A stretch of DNA of 64,000 nucleotides from Bacteroidota bacterium (GTDB taxonomy: Bacteria > Bacteroidota > Bacteroidia > Flavobacteriales > Weeksellaceae). Within the stretch, counting starts at the first letter, position 1, and each line of letters starts with the position of its first letter. Made by a program: the position numbers and the translations under genes. Positions 44,159 through 53,318 of this stretch are shown here, piece after piece. The notes beneath the pieces are model-generated. The model searched no databases. It had not been told where the DNA came from and saw only the letters and a list, made by a program, of their open reading frames with translations. Where the stretch lies: positions 124,001-188,000 of the forward strand of contig JAEXBS010000021.1 in the NCBI GenBank assembly GCA_023393915.1, given 5' to 3'.

Positions 44159-44237
44159 AAATAATTTCTTTAGTGTATAACTTTATTGTTTGAGATTGGG
44201 TTCAAATAGTGTTCCTAAATAAAAGCTGGCCAATTTG

Positions 44238-46166
44238 TCAGACAATTCGGCGCAGTTCCTGGTCCATAGCGATTCTTAGTGCATTGAGCCTAGTGATGTT
44301 GAGATAAATCTCTTCTGGGTTTTCACAGTTGGAGAGTTTAGATTTTTCTTGTTCTAAAAGCTCCATTACGAATTCTCGTTTGTGCCGAATCTTTACTTCT
44401 TCCACAATCCTTCCTACTAATTGCTCTTCTTTCAAGAAAAATATATTGTGCTTACTCCAGTCGCTGTGCTCATACGGTGTAATTAGCGCATCTGCTGCTT
44501 TTTTATTGATTTCTTCGTCCATTAAAGTAAGAAAAAAATCACCAGCTCTGATTTCAGAATTTTCTAACCCCAATGCAATTTCACTTAATATTTTTGCGTT
44601 GAGGGGTGATTTCATTTCATAATCGTCTTCCAAAAGATGGGAGACGATTTCTTCTGCAATCGTTATTTCATAAGAATTTTGCTCCGGGTCTTCTCTCTTT
44701 ACTACCTGCTCTCCGTAACGGAAAAGTAAATCCAAAAGTTTTTCTTCTAATAGAAGGGTTGTTGAAATTTGTGCACTTTCTTCCAGTGCTATTTTGAGTG
44801 GGGTAGGGTCAAGGGGTTTTTGCGCATGTTCCGTACGGGACGACTCTTTTTTAAGGACTTGCTTTTGAAGGCTGAGTTCATTGAATAGACTTTGTTCCGA
44901 TAAAGAAAATTTGTTTGCTATTTGTTTAATGTAGATTTCCTGTTGAAGTGGATTTTCTACATAGCCTACCGATCGAATGATATCGGTAATGGACTGCGCC
45001 TTTTTAATGGGATCGTTTGCCTCTTCTTCTAATAATATGGAGGCTTTAAAATTGATGAAATCCTCCGAATGATTTTTGATGTATTCTTCAACGTACTGAG
45101 AGGAATGTTTCTTTGAGAACGAGTCTGGGTCATCTCCGTCAGGGAAGAGTAGAATGCGAATATTCATTCCCTCAGCTAAGAGAAGATCAATACTTCTAAA
45201 GCTGGCTTTAATACCTGCTTGGTCACCATCGAACAGAAGGGTGACGTTTTGCGTAAGCCGCTTAATGAGTTTGATTTGTTCTTTAGTTAGTGCGGTACCA
45301 CTAGAAGAAACTACATTTTCAATGCCCGCCTGATGTAAGGCAATTACGTCCATGTATCCCTCTACTAGTAAACATAAATCCAGTCTGGAGATGGCCTGTT
45401 TCCCTTGAAAAAGTCCATAAAGCACGTTGCTTTTATGATAGATTCCGGTTTCGGGCGAATTTAAGTATTTGGCTGTTTTTACATTACTTTTTAAAATTCT
45501 TGCTCCAAATCCAAGTACCCTTCCCGAATAACTATGAATTGGAAAAATAACGCGGTCACGGAACCGATCTACGCCGTTTGGACTGTTTTCTGGAAATACA
45601 CTAAGGCCTGCTTTTTCGAGGAGCTCTTTTGAGTATCCTTTTTCTAATGCATAAGTGGTGAAAGCCTCCTTCTGCATTGGGGAATACCCGAGCTGAAATT
45701 TACGTATGATTTCTTCTTTGAGCTCTCGTTCTTTGAAGTAGGAAAGACCAATTTGTTTTCCTTCATCAGAGTCCCATAATTGCTCTTGAAAGTAGTCTTT
45801 GGCAATTTCGTGAATTTTATAGAGTTGCTCCTTTTCGTCTTGAAGGGCCAGTTCTTCTGGAGATCGATGCTGCTGGGTTTCCTCGATGGGAATTCCATAT
45901 TTTTTAGCGATGTATCGAATGGCCTCAGGATAAGTGAACTGTTCGATTTCCATTAAAAAACCAAGCGCATTTCCTCCTTTTGAAGTGGAGAAATCTTTCC
46001 AGATTTGCTTGGAGGGAGATACAATAAGCGAGGGTGTTTTTTCTTCTTTAAAAGGACTGAGTCCTTTTAGTGAAGATCCAGCTCTTTTGAGTTGAACGTA
46101 CTCACCCACGATGTCTTCCACCCGGACGGCAGCAAAAACGGCATCAATGGTTTTTTGGGAGATCAT
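44238..46166 (-). CDS. dnaG: DNA primase lacking its zinc ligands
   Basis: A 642-residue primase. The N-terminal zinc-binding domain keeps its shape but not its ligands: SPFKEEKTPSLIVSPSKQIW and FSTSKGGNALGF where other primases have C-x2-H and C-x2-C. The TOPRIM catalytic core is complete (LCLLVEGYMDVIALHQAG, SSGTALTKEQ, LLFDGDQAGIKA). The C-terminal helicase-binding part is long. I recall similar ligand loss in related flavobacteria, so it is likely functional. Confidence 0.93.
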   Translation of the reverse strand: MISQKTIDAVFAAVRVEDIVGEYVQLKRAGSSLKGLSPFKEEKTPSLIVSPSKQIWKDFSTSKGGNALGFLMEIEQFTYPEAIRYIAKKYGIPIEETQQHRSPEELALQDEKEQLYKIHEIAKDYFQEQLWDSDEGKQIGLSYFKERELKEEIIRKFQLGYSPMQKEAFTTYALEKGYSKELLEKAGLSVFPENSPNGVDRFRDRVIFPIHSYSGRVLGFGARILKSNVKTAKYLNSPETGIYHKSNVLYGLFQGKQAISRLDLCLLVEGYMDVIALHQAGIENVVSSSGTALTKEQIKLIKRLTQNVTLLFDGDQAGIKASFRSIDLLLAEGMNIRILLFPDGDDPDSFSKKHSSQYVEEYIKNHSEDFINFKASILLEEEANDPIKKAQSITDIIRSVGYVENPLQQEIYIKQIANKFSLSEQSLFNELSLQKQVLKKESSRTEHAQKPLDPTPLKIALEESAQISTTLLLEEKLLDLLFRYGEQVVKREDPEQNSYEITIAEEIVSHLLEDDYEMKSPLNAKILSEIALGLENSEIRAGDFFLTLMDEEINKKAADALITPYEHSDWSKHNIFFLKEEQLVGRIVEEVKIRHKREFVMELLEQEKSKLSNCENPEEIYLNITRLNALRIAMDQELRRIV

Positions 46167-46299
46167 TCTGCTAAATTAAGGAATTGACTAGTAAATTGGA
46201 AAAAGAAAATTAAATTAGTTCTCTTTTGAGTTTTTGGCAGAGAAACTTGAAAAATAGAAGAGGTGAAACGAACTTCAGAATTTTGTTTATTTTTGCCCT

Positions 46300-46536
46300 A
46301 TGAAATCGGTACAAATTAAGGCCAGTCAATTTTTCGAACTCTTAAAGACGCATGACGAGTCCATGTGGTCTATTTTTGCTCAAATGATAGATGGGCAAGA
46401 GAAAGAGCTTGTGTTCATTGGAGAAAAAGATGAAGTGCTTTTTTCCTATCGATTGCCTACCACTTTGGAGCAACTTAAAAAAGACCAGACGCTTTTTTCA
46501 GCTGAGTATGCCCAAAAATTAAGAGAGCAAAATTAA
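46300..46536 (+). CDS. Small conserved-looking protein of unknown function
   Basis: A 78-residue acidic protein with no signal peptide or membrane helix (FFELLKTHDESMWSIFAQMI). I do not recognise a family. A TATTTTTG -7 box at 46288-46295 sits only four bases ahead of the ATG, so the mRNA may be leaderless. The 3' end overlaps the convergent folP stop by four bases. Confidence 0.6.
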   Translation: MKSVQIKASQFFELLKTHDESMWSIFAQMIDGQEKELVFIGEKDEVLFSYRLPTTLEQLKKDQTLFSAEYAQKLREQN

Positions 46537-47411
46537 TTGATTTCGTTCGCTTTCCCCGTTTCTTTTAAGTAGTTGTCTAGAGTTCTTTTTGCACTTTGAA
46601 TATCGTGTACACGAAGGATTTTAGCTCCTTGACGTAATACCTTTAAATGACGGTCCTGTGTGGGCTCATCGATTTCTAAAGGTGATTTCCCTAAAGGTTT
46701 ATAGATAAAGGATTTTCTAGAAATTCCTATTAGTAAAGGGTATTGACCAAAGCTCAAATACTCCACTTCATTTAAAAGTTTTTCTTGGTCTTCGATGGAT
46801 TTTCCAAAGCCAAAACCTGGGTCTAGAATAATATCGTTGATTCCCATCTCTTGAAGTTTTAAGGCTTTATCAAGAAGAAAACGGTTGACTTCAAGGGTGA
46901 TGTCCTTAAAGGAAACTTTTTCATGCATGGAATCGTACGAAGGGTTTACATGCATAAGGATGTAGGGAAGTCCAAGTTCACTAACAGTCGGAAGCAAATT
47001 GGAATCAAACTGTCCGGCTGAAATATCATTTACAATATCGAGTCCTTGATCAAAGGCATACCTTATCGTTTCACTATAGAAGGAGTCTACTGAAACGAGT
47101 ACCTCGGGATGCTCTTTTTTTACTTCATTAATTAGATTTCCAAGTCGCTCAATTTCCTCTTTTGCGCTTAGAAGCTTCGCTGTAGGTCTTGTGGATTGAG
47201 GTCCTAAATCAATGATTTCGGCACCTTGCTCAATTAAAGTTAAGGCTCCTTTGAGCGCCGCATGTTTATTGAAATATTTGCCCCCATCGGAAAAGGAGTC
47301 AGGGGTGAGGTTTACAATTCCCATTAACTTAGGAGTTTTAAGGGAATAAAGCCTTCCACGCGCATTAATAAGCATGGGGTTCTGCGACAGATCGAATAGA
47401 GGGGATTCCAT
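46533..47411 (-). CDS. folP: Dihydropteroate synthase
   Basis: A 292-residue TIM-barrel enzyme that joins p-aminobenzoate to the pterin diphosphate in folate synthesis, and is the sulfonamide target. Motifs are LMGIVNLTPDSFSDGGKY near residue 28, EIIDLGPQSTRPTA, DIVNDISAGQFD and DIILDPGFGFGKS. Length is normal. It is transcribed convergently with the small 78-residue gene. Confidence 0.95.
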   Translation of the reverse strand: MESPLFDLSQNPMLINARGRLYSLKTPKLMGIVNLTPDSFSDGGKYFNKHAALKGALTLIEQGAEIIDLGPQSTRPTAKLLSAKEEIERLGNLINEVKKEHPEVLVSVDSFYSETIRYAFDQGLDIVNDISAGQFDSNLLPTVSELGLPYILMHVNPSYDSMHEKVSFKDITLEVNRFLLDKALKLQEMGINDIILDPGFGFGKSIEDQEKLLNEVEYLSFGQYPLLIGISRKSFIYKPLGKSPLEIDEPTQDRHLKVLRQGAKILRVHDIQSAKRTLDNYLKETGKANEIN

Positions 47412-47501
47412 AGAGCAAAAGTAGGAAAAATGCCTTTATTATGCCCTCTAATGCCTTTTAGTATTTAGCAAAATTGTTATCTTTGAAACTTAACAAAAAT
47501 T

Positions 47502-48053
47502 ATGAAGACCACCTCAGAAGAGTTTGATCAAGCGATTGAAAAATGTCGGAGTTTATTTGAGAAGAAGATGAAAGATTACGGAGCTGCATGGCGAGTACTT
47601 CGTCACAGTTCAATAACAGATCAGATTTTCATCAAGGTAAAGCGACTTCGCACCGTTCAGCAAAGTGGTACTGCTCTTGTGGAGGAGTCTGCAGAGGAAG
47701 GATTCATTGCCATTGTAAATTATTCCATTATTGGTCTTATTCAACACCAAAAAGGAGTGAGTGATGAGGCATCAGAAGAGGCCCAGGAAATTTTAACTCT
47801 TTACGATTATTTTGCCCAAGAAGGTAAGAATCTAATGGAGAAGAAGAACCACGATTACGGTGAGGCCTGGAGAGACATGAGAATTTCTTCTATCACGGAT
47901 CTTATTTATCAGAAAGTGCTTCGCACCAAGCAAATCGAAGACAATGCCGGGAAAACCGAAGTCTCAGAGGGTTGGGACGCGAATTATTACGATATGCTAA
48001 ACTACGCCGTATTTTGCCTTATTAAATACAGTCCTTCAAATAAGGATTCTTAA
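47502..48053 (+). CDS. DUF1599 protein with two tandem repeats
   Basis: A 183-residue protein made of two related halves. The first contains FEKKMKDYGAAWRVLRHSSI and the second MEKKNHDYGEAWRDMRISSI, each followed by TDxIxxKVxRxxxI. This internal duplication is the DUF1599 pattern, a family discussed as nucleotide-modification associated; function here unknown. A TATCTTTG -7 box lies at 47478-47485. It is 21 bases ahead of the DoxX-family gene. Confidence 0.85.
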   Translation: MKTTSEEFDQAIEKCRSLFEKKMKDYGAAWRVLRHSSITDQIFIKVKRLRTVQQSGTALVEESAEEGFIAIVNYSIIGLIQHQKGVSDEASEEAQEILTLYDYFAQEGKNLMEKKNHDYGEAWRDMRISSITDLIYQKVLRTKQIEDNAGKTEVSEGWDANYYDMLNYAVFCLIKYSPSNKDS

Positions 48054-48074
48054 AGATAAATCATTATTACCCCT

Positions 48075-49145
48075 ATGTTAAAAACAATTTTACGCCTGGT
48101 AACCGCCCTGGTTTTTATTTTTTCAGGACTGGTGAAGGCCATTGATCCGGTTGGTTTTTCTTTTAAATTGGAGGAATACTTTTCTCCCTCTGTATTTAAC
48201 CTTCCCTTTTTAGAAGAGTGGGCTTTACCTCTTGCTGTTTTTATTGTCTTAGTAGAGGTACTTTTAGGTGTCGCACTACTTATAGGTTACCGACTTAAAT
48301 TAACCTTAAGTCTTCTTATTGCTCTTTGCGTGTTTTTCGCCTTCTTGACTTTCTATTCTGCTTATTTTCAGGTGGTAACGGATTGCGGGTGTTTTGGTGA
48401 CGCAATGAAATTAACCCCTTGGCAAAGTTTCTGGAAAGACATCGTTCTACTTGTTTTTCTTTTAGTGCTTTACAAAGCCTATTACAAAGAAAATCCATCG
48501 AGTACGAAAGCAAAAACCATAAGTTTAATTGCAGTAGGTCTTATTACTATAGGCCTTTCAGCCAAAGGAATCGTGAGTGAACCTTTTGTTGATTTTAGAG
48601 ATTACAAAATAGGAACTGATCTTAGCGCAGAAAAGCAAAAGTTGCAGAGTAACCCTGCGCAGTACCGGACCGTCTATCATTTGGTTCATCAAGAGACCGG
48701 GGAGACAAAGGTAGTGGGCCAGGATGACTATTTAAATGACACCTCTTTGTGGGAAGAGGGAAGTCCGTGGTCTATTGAGCAAGATAAAACCAGCCAAGAA
48801 AAGATCAAAGAGGGTTATGAGTCAGAGGTCTCTAAACTTAGACTTGAGGATCGAAATGGAAATGATTTAACTGAAAAGATTCTCTCTAGTGAGCACGTTG
48901 TGCTACTTTTCTCTTACGATCCTTCTGAACTGAGTAATGAGGAGCGAATCCAAGCTCAGAAGAAAGTTCAAGGCCATCCACTAGTCTATGGAGTGTCAAC
49001 AAATCTTCACACCTTTTCTGATTTAGAGCCATTAAAAATGGATCCAACGGCTATTAAAACCATAGCAAGAAGCAATCCTTTTGTTGTAGTTTTACACAAA
49101 GGAGTGATTGTGGAGAAAAAACCCATTAATGAATACCAACCTTAA
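48075..49145 (+). CDS. BT_3928-type DoxX-family membrane protein
   Basis: A 356-residue protein. The N-terminal 155 residues have four helices of the DoxX type (FIFSGLVKAIDPVGFSFKLEEYF, VVTDCGCFGDAMKLTPWQSF). One further helix follows near residue 155. The C-terminal 190 residues form a soluble domain with a thioredoxin-like feel but no CxxC. The CGCFGD loop is typical of methylamine-utilisation/DoxX-related redox membrane proteins. It lies in a run with the DUF1599 and TerB-like genes. Confidence 0.78.
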   Translation: MLKTILRLVTALVFIFSGLVKAIDPVGFSFKLEEYFSPSVFNLPFLEEWALPLAVFIVLVEVLLGVALLIGYRLKLTLSLLIALCVFFAFLTFYSAYFQVVTDCGCFGDAMKLTPWQSFWKDIVLLVFLLVLYKAYYKENPSSTKAKTISLIAVGLITIGLSAKGIVSEPFVDFRDYKIGTDLSAEKQKLQSNPAQYRTVYHLVHQETGETKVVGQDDYLNDTSLWEEGSPWSIEQDKTSQEKIKEGYESEVSKLRLEDRNGNDLTEKILSSEHVVLLFSYDPSELSNEERIQAQKKVQGHPLVYGVSTNLHTFSDLEPLKMDPTAIKTIARSNPFVVVLHKGVIVEKKPINEYQP

Positions 49146-49154
49146 AGTATAAAT

Positions 49155-49505
49155 ATGTTACAAAAATCAAATAAATCAATAGCGGGTTATCATCTGCTGA
49201 TGATCCTTTCGGCAGTAGACGATGAGTTTGCACCAGAGGAGGGACTAAAAATTCAAGAGTATTTAGCCGAGGAGTTTCCTTTTCGAATGAACCTGGATAA
49301 TGAAATCGATGCCATTGCCAACCTTAAGAGAGAGGATTGGAAAGACCATTTTGAATTTCATGCGCGTTGTTTCTATGAGGATTCAGAGCCCGATGAAAGA
49401 AAGCGCTTTATTGAATTTGCAAAGAATTTGATTCAAGCCGATAACGAGGTTAAGGACGATGAGCATAGGTTTTATCATCTTTTGAAAAACCTTTGGAAAC
49501 TCTAA
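49155..49505 (+). CDS. TerB-like helical protein
   Basis: A 116-residue acidic all-helical protein. The pattern LLMILSAVDDEFAPEEGLKIQEYL with a second acidic pair (IQADNEVKDDEHRFYHLLKNLW) resembles TerB/DjlA-like metal-binding repeats. The assignment is by pattern only. It lies 17 bases before the S9 peptidase gene. Confidence 0.6.
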   Translation: MLQKSNKSIAGYHLLMILSAVDDEFAPEEGLKIQEYLAEEFPFRMNLDNEIDAIANLKREDWKDHFEFHARCFYEDSEPDERKRFIEFAKNLIQADNEVKDDEHRFYHLLKNLWKL

Positions 49506-49521
49506 CTTATTTACTTTTCCT

Positions 49522-51648
49522 ATGAAAAAAATTCTAACCACCTCCGCATTATTATTAATTACTATGTCACAAGCACAGAGCTGGCCTAATTTAAAACCGC
49601 CAATTGCTGAAAAACAGTCGCATGTTCGTAATGTTCATAACGATCGTGTTGAAGATCCTTACTATTGGATGATCGACTACTTTAAGAAAGGAAAAGATTC
49701 TCAGAAAGTTGTTGAATACTTAGAAGAGGAAAACAACTATTGGGAGGCTATGATGAAAGATACCGAGCCTTTCAGAGCGTCGCTTTACGAAGAAATGCGC
49801 GCTAGAATCAAAGAGAAGGATGAGAGTGTTCCCCTCTTTAGAAACGGCTATTACTATTATACAAGAACAGAAGAAGGGAAGCAGTATTTTAAATACGCTA
49901 GAAAGAAAGGAAGCCTTAGTGCTCCTGAAGAAATTCTATTAGATGTAGATCAAATGGCCGAAGGAAAAGCTTATTATTCAGCCACGGGCTTTTCTATTAG
50001 TCCAGACAATTCTATGATGATCTTTGGTGTAGACGATGTTTCAAGAAGACAATACGATTTATTTCTAAAAGACTTAAAGACGGGAAAAATCACCGATTTA
50101 GGAATCAAAAACACTACAGGACGCGCTACTTGGGCAAACGACAATAAAACGTTCTTCTATACAGCGAAAAATCCTACCACGCTTCTTTCGGAGAAGATTA
50201 TGAGACATACTCTAGGAGAGGATGCCTCTAAAGACGTTGCTGTTTATGTTGAGAAAGATAACACCAACTATATTGGACAGTACAAGAGCAAGAACGATCA
50301 GTTTGTTTTTATTAGTACCTCAGCCACCACATCTTCTGAAGTTTGGTATTTGGATGCGAACGATCCGATAGGAGCATTTAAAGTGATTCAGCCAAGAATG
50401 AAAGACGTACTTTATGATGTAACAGCTCTTGAGGATAAATTCTTAATTGTGACCAACAAGGACGCTCTCAACTTTAAAGTTATGGAGACTCCAATTAATA
50501 AAACAAGCGTTGAGAATTGGAAGGATTTCCTTCCGCACAGATCCGATGTACTGGTGGAAGGTATTGATGAGTTTAAGAACTATTTGGTGATTGAAGAAAG
50601 AAAAGACGGACTCAATCAACTAGCCATTATTGATCGCAAGACCGGAAAAACGCAGTATCTAAAGTTCGACGAACCGGCTTATACACTTTATGCTTCAGGA
50701 AATCCGGAGTACAACACCGATAATTTCCGCTTCGGGTACACCTCTATGACTACGCCGTCTTCTACCTATGAACAGAATTTGAAAACGGGTAAAAGAACGC
50801 TTTTAAAAGAGCAAGAAGTCTTAGGAGGATACGATAAAACGAAATACGAAAGTGAAAGAATTTTTGCTACTTCTAGAGATGGCGTAAAAATTCCACTGTC
50901 CGTTGTTTACAAAAAAGGAGTGAAAAGAGATGGGAAAAACCCATTACTTCTTTATGCCTACGGTTCTTACGGAAGTTCTATGGACGCTTCCTTTAGTACC
51001 AGTAGACTCTCCCTCTTAGACCGTGGATTTGTCTACGTTATTGCTCATATTAGAGGAGGACAGGAATTAGGACGTCAATGGTACGAAGATGGGAAAATGA
51101 TGAAAAAGAAGAACACGTTCAATGATTTCGTGGACTCTGCAAAATTCCTTATTGATCAAAAGTATACTTCCCGTGAGCATCTTTATGCACAAGGGGGATC
51201 GGCAGGAGGACTTCTTATGGGAGCTGTCATCAACCAAGCTCCAGAGCTTTTCAATGGTGTGATTTCCCAAGTTCCTTTTGTTGATGTAGTCAATACGATG
51301 CTTGATGAAAGCATTCCATTAACGACAAACGAGTACGATGAGTGGGGGAACCCTAACGAAAAGGATGCTTATTTTTATATGAAATCCTATTCGCCTTACG
51401 AGAATATTGAAAAGAAGGATTATCCCCATCTTTTAGTTACAACGGGGCTTCACGATTCTCAAGTTCAGTATTTTGAGCCGGCCAAATGGACGGCTAAACT
51501 AAGAGAAATGAAAACCGATAAAAACATTTTACTCTTAAAAACAGATATGGATTACGGTCATGGAGGTGCTTCGGGTCGTTTTGATTATCTAAAAGACTTA
51601 GCACTAGTCTACGCATTCATGTTTAAATTGGAAGGAATTACAAAATAA
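49522..51648 (+). CDS. S9 prolyl oligopeptidase family protein (oligopeptidase B type)
   Basis: A 708-residue serine peptidase with a signal peptide ending MSQAQS, so probably periplasmic. Residues 30-430 form a beta-propeller-like domain, with HNDRVEDPYYWM at its start. The C-terminal hydrolase has GGSAGGLLMGAV (Ser), TTGLHDSQVQYFEPAKW (Asp) and DYGHGGASGRFD (His). The fold and LLYAYGSYGSSMDASF segment match oligopeptidase B (basic-residue cleavage) more than prolyl oligopeptidase, but specificity is inferred. Confidence 0.9.
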   Translation: MKKILTTSALLLITMSQAQSWPNLKPPIAEKQSHVRNVHNDRVEDPYYWMIDYFKKGKDSQKVVEYLEEENNYWEAMMKDTEPFRASLYEEMRARIKEKDESVPLFRNGYYYYTRTEEGKQYFKYARKKGSLSAPEEILLDVDQMAEGKAYYSATGFSISPDNSMMIFGVDDVSRRQYDLFLKDLKTGKITDLGIKNTTGRATWANDNKTFFYTAKNPTTLLSEKIMRHTLGEDASKDVAVYVEKDNTNYIGQYKSKNDQFVFISTSATTSSEVWYLDANDPIGAFKVIQPRMKDVLYDVTALEDKFLIVTNKDALNFKVMETPINKTSVENWKDFLPHRSDVLVEGIDEFKNYLVIEERKDGLNQLAIIDRKTGKTQYLKFDEPAYTLYASGNPEYNTDNFRFGYTSMTTPSSTYEQNLKTGKRTLLKEQEVLGGYDKTKYESERIFATSRDGVKIPLSVVYKKGVKRDGKNPLLLYAYGSYGSSMDASFSTSRLSLLDRGFVYVIAHIRGGQELGRQWYEDGKMMKKKNTFNDFVDSAKFLIDQKYTSREHLYAQGGSAGGLLMGAVINQAPELFNGVISQVPFVDVVNTMLDESIPLTTNEYDEWGNPNEKDAYFYMKSYSPYENIEKKDYPHLLVTTGLHDSQVQYFEPAKWTAKLREMKTDKNILLLKTDMDYGHGGASGRFDYLKDLALVYAFMFKLEGITK

Positions 51649-51655
51649 TTAACCT

Positions 51656-52417
51656 ATGAGAAAAAATATTGTTGCAGGAAACTGGAAAATGAACAAGGAT
51701 TATAGGGAGGCACAAATGCTCCTTACTCAAGTTCTTAGTTATAACAAATCTGAAACTCCAAACTGTGAGGTGTATGTGGCTCCTCCAGCGCTCTATACTC
51801 TTATGGCAAAAGATCTTTTGGAAGGAACGAATGTAAAGGTTCTTACTCAAGATGTAAGCGAGCACGAGAGCGGAGCTTATACAGGTGAAATCTCTGCTGC
51901 TATGCTCGAATCTGTTGGGGTATACGGTTCTTTGGTGGGACACTCAGAGCGCAGACAATACCACGGAGAATCCGATAGCCATTGTGCAGTGAAAGTAAAA
52001 AAACTACTTGAAAAAGGTCTAACTCCTATCTACTGTAATGGAGAGACGCTAGAGGAAAGAAAAGCAGGAAAACATTTTGAAGTAGTAAAGAATCAGACCC
52101 AGGTAGCTCTTTTTGGTTTAAGTGAAGAGGAAATTAAAAAAGTAGTAATTGCCTACGAGCCTGTATGGGCCATTGGCACTGGTGAAACAGCTACACCTGA
52201 GCAAGCGCAAGAAATCCATGCGCATATCCGTTCTTTGATTGCTGAAAAATACGGGCAGGCCGTAGCGGAAGAGATCTCCATTCTTTACGGAGGTTCTGTT
52301 AAACCTGAGAATGCAAAAGAAATCTTTTCTCAGAAGGATATTGATGGAGGACTTATTGGGGGTGCTGCTTTAAAAGGAGAAGATTTTGCTAAAATCATCG
52401 AAGGGTTCAATCCTTGA
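51656..52417 (+). CDS. tpiA: Triose-phosphate isomerase
   Basis: A 253-residue TIM barrel with NWKMN (catalytic Lys), VGHSERRQYHGE (catalytic His) and AYEPVWAIGTGETA (catalytic Glu). The phosphate loop YGGSVKPENAKEI is complete. It interconverts dihydroxyacetone phosphate and glyceraldehyde 3-phosphate in glycolysis. It lies eight bases after the S9 peptidase gene. Confidence 0.97.
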   Translation: MRKNIVAGNWKMNKDYREAQMLLTQVLSYNKSETPNCEVYVAPPALYTLMAKDLLEGTNVKVLTQDVSEHESGAYTGEISAAMLESVGVYGSLVGHSERRQYHGESDSHCAVKVKKLLEKGLTPIYCNGETLEERKAGKHFEVVKNQTQVALFGLSEEEIKKVVIAYEPVWAIGTGETATPEQAQEIHAHIRSLIAEKYGQAVAEEISILYGGSVKPENAKEIFSQKDIDGGLIGGAALKGEDFAKIIEGFNP

Positions 52418-52443
52418 AGATAATAGTATCGCTTTTTACAATT

Positions 52444-52468
52444 AAGGTCCGAGGAATCGGGCCTTTTT
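52444..52468 (+). terminator. Terminator after tpiA
   Basis: AAGGTCCGA and TCGGGCCTT form a nine-pair stem with one wobble and a GGAA loop, followed by T residues. The TACCTTTG box of prmA follows at once (52472-52479). Confidence 0.8.
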
Positions 52469-52483
52469 CTTTACCTTTGTTTT

Positions 52484-53311
52484 ATGGAAACCTACTTAGA
52501 ATTCGATTTTAAAATCAGCCCCCTTAAACCTTGGGATGAAATCTTAATGGCTCACCTATTAGAGCTTAATTTTGATAGTTTTACTGAGGAAAAAGAAGGC
52601 CTACTGGCTTATATTCCAAAAGATTTATTTGTGAAATCGGATCTCGATAACCACCCTTTAATGAATAATCCTGAGGTAACCATTACTTACACTTATCAGG
52701 AGATGCCTAAAATCAACTGGAATGAGGAGTGGGAGAAAAATTTTGAGGCCATTGAAGTGGAAGGAAAGGTGAGGATTCGTGCAGAATTCCATGAACCAAA
52801 GGAAGGGTTCCATGAAATTGTTATTCAACCTAAAATGTCTTTTGGAACGGGGCATCATCCCACGACCCACTTGATGATTCAGCAGATGCTTGAAATGGAT
52901 TTCCACGATAAAACCGTTCTTGATATGGGTTGTGGAACTTCAGTTCTGGCCATATTTGCAGCGCAGAAAGGTGCAAAAGAGGTTGATGGAATTGATATTG
53001 ATGAGTGGTCGGTAGAAAATTCCATTGAGAACGCGAAACGCAATTCGGTTTCGATCTCTGTAGCGCAAGGAACTGCCGAGAGTTTAGGAAGTAAAATGTA
53101 CGATGTTATTTTAGCGAATATCAATCGCAACATCCTTATTTCAGATATTCCTACCTATGCCTCTGTGTTAAAAGAAGGTGGAGATTTACTGCTTTCTGGA
53201 CTTTGTTATTTTGATGTGCAAGATATACTAAATGTCACTCAAGAAGTAAGATTAGAACTTCTAGAACAAAAGCAACGAGAAGAGTGGATGGTGCTCCATT
53301 TAAGGAAGTAA
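52484..53311 (+). CDS. prmA: Ribosomal protein L11 methyltransferase
   Basis: A 275-residue class I methyltransferase. The SAM site is VLDMGCGTSVLAIFAAQKGA, preceded by QPKMSFGTGHHPTTHLMIQQML, which is the PrmA signature. DVILANINRNILI is the catalytic-region motif. It methylates L11. The start is four bases after a TACCTTTG -7 box, suggesting a very short leader. Confidence 0.93.
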   Translation: METYLEFDFKISPLKPWDEILMAHLLELNFDSFTEEKEGLLAYIPKDLFVKSDLDNHPLMNNPEVTITYTYQEMPKINWNEEWEKNFEAIEVEGKVRIRAEFHEPKEGFHEIVIQPKMSFGTGHHPTTHLMIQQMLEMDFHDKTVLDMGCGTSVLAIFAAQKGAKEVDGIDIDEWSVENSIENAKRNSVSISVAQGTAESLGSKMYDVILANINRNILISDIPTYASVLKEGGDLLLSGLCYFDVQDILNVTQEVRLELLEQKQREEWMVLHLRK

Positions 53312-53318
53312 TTACCTT

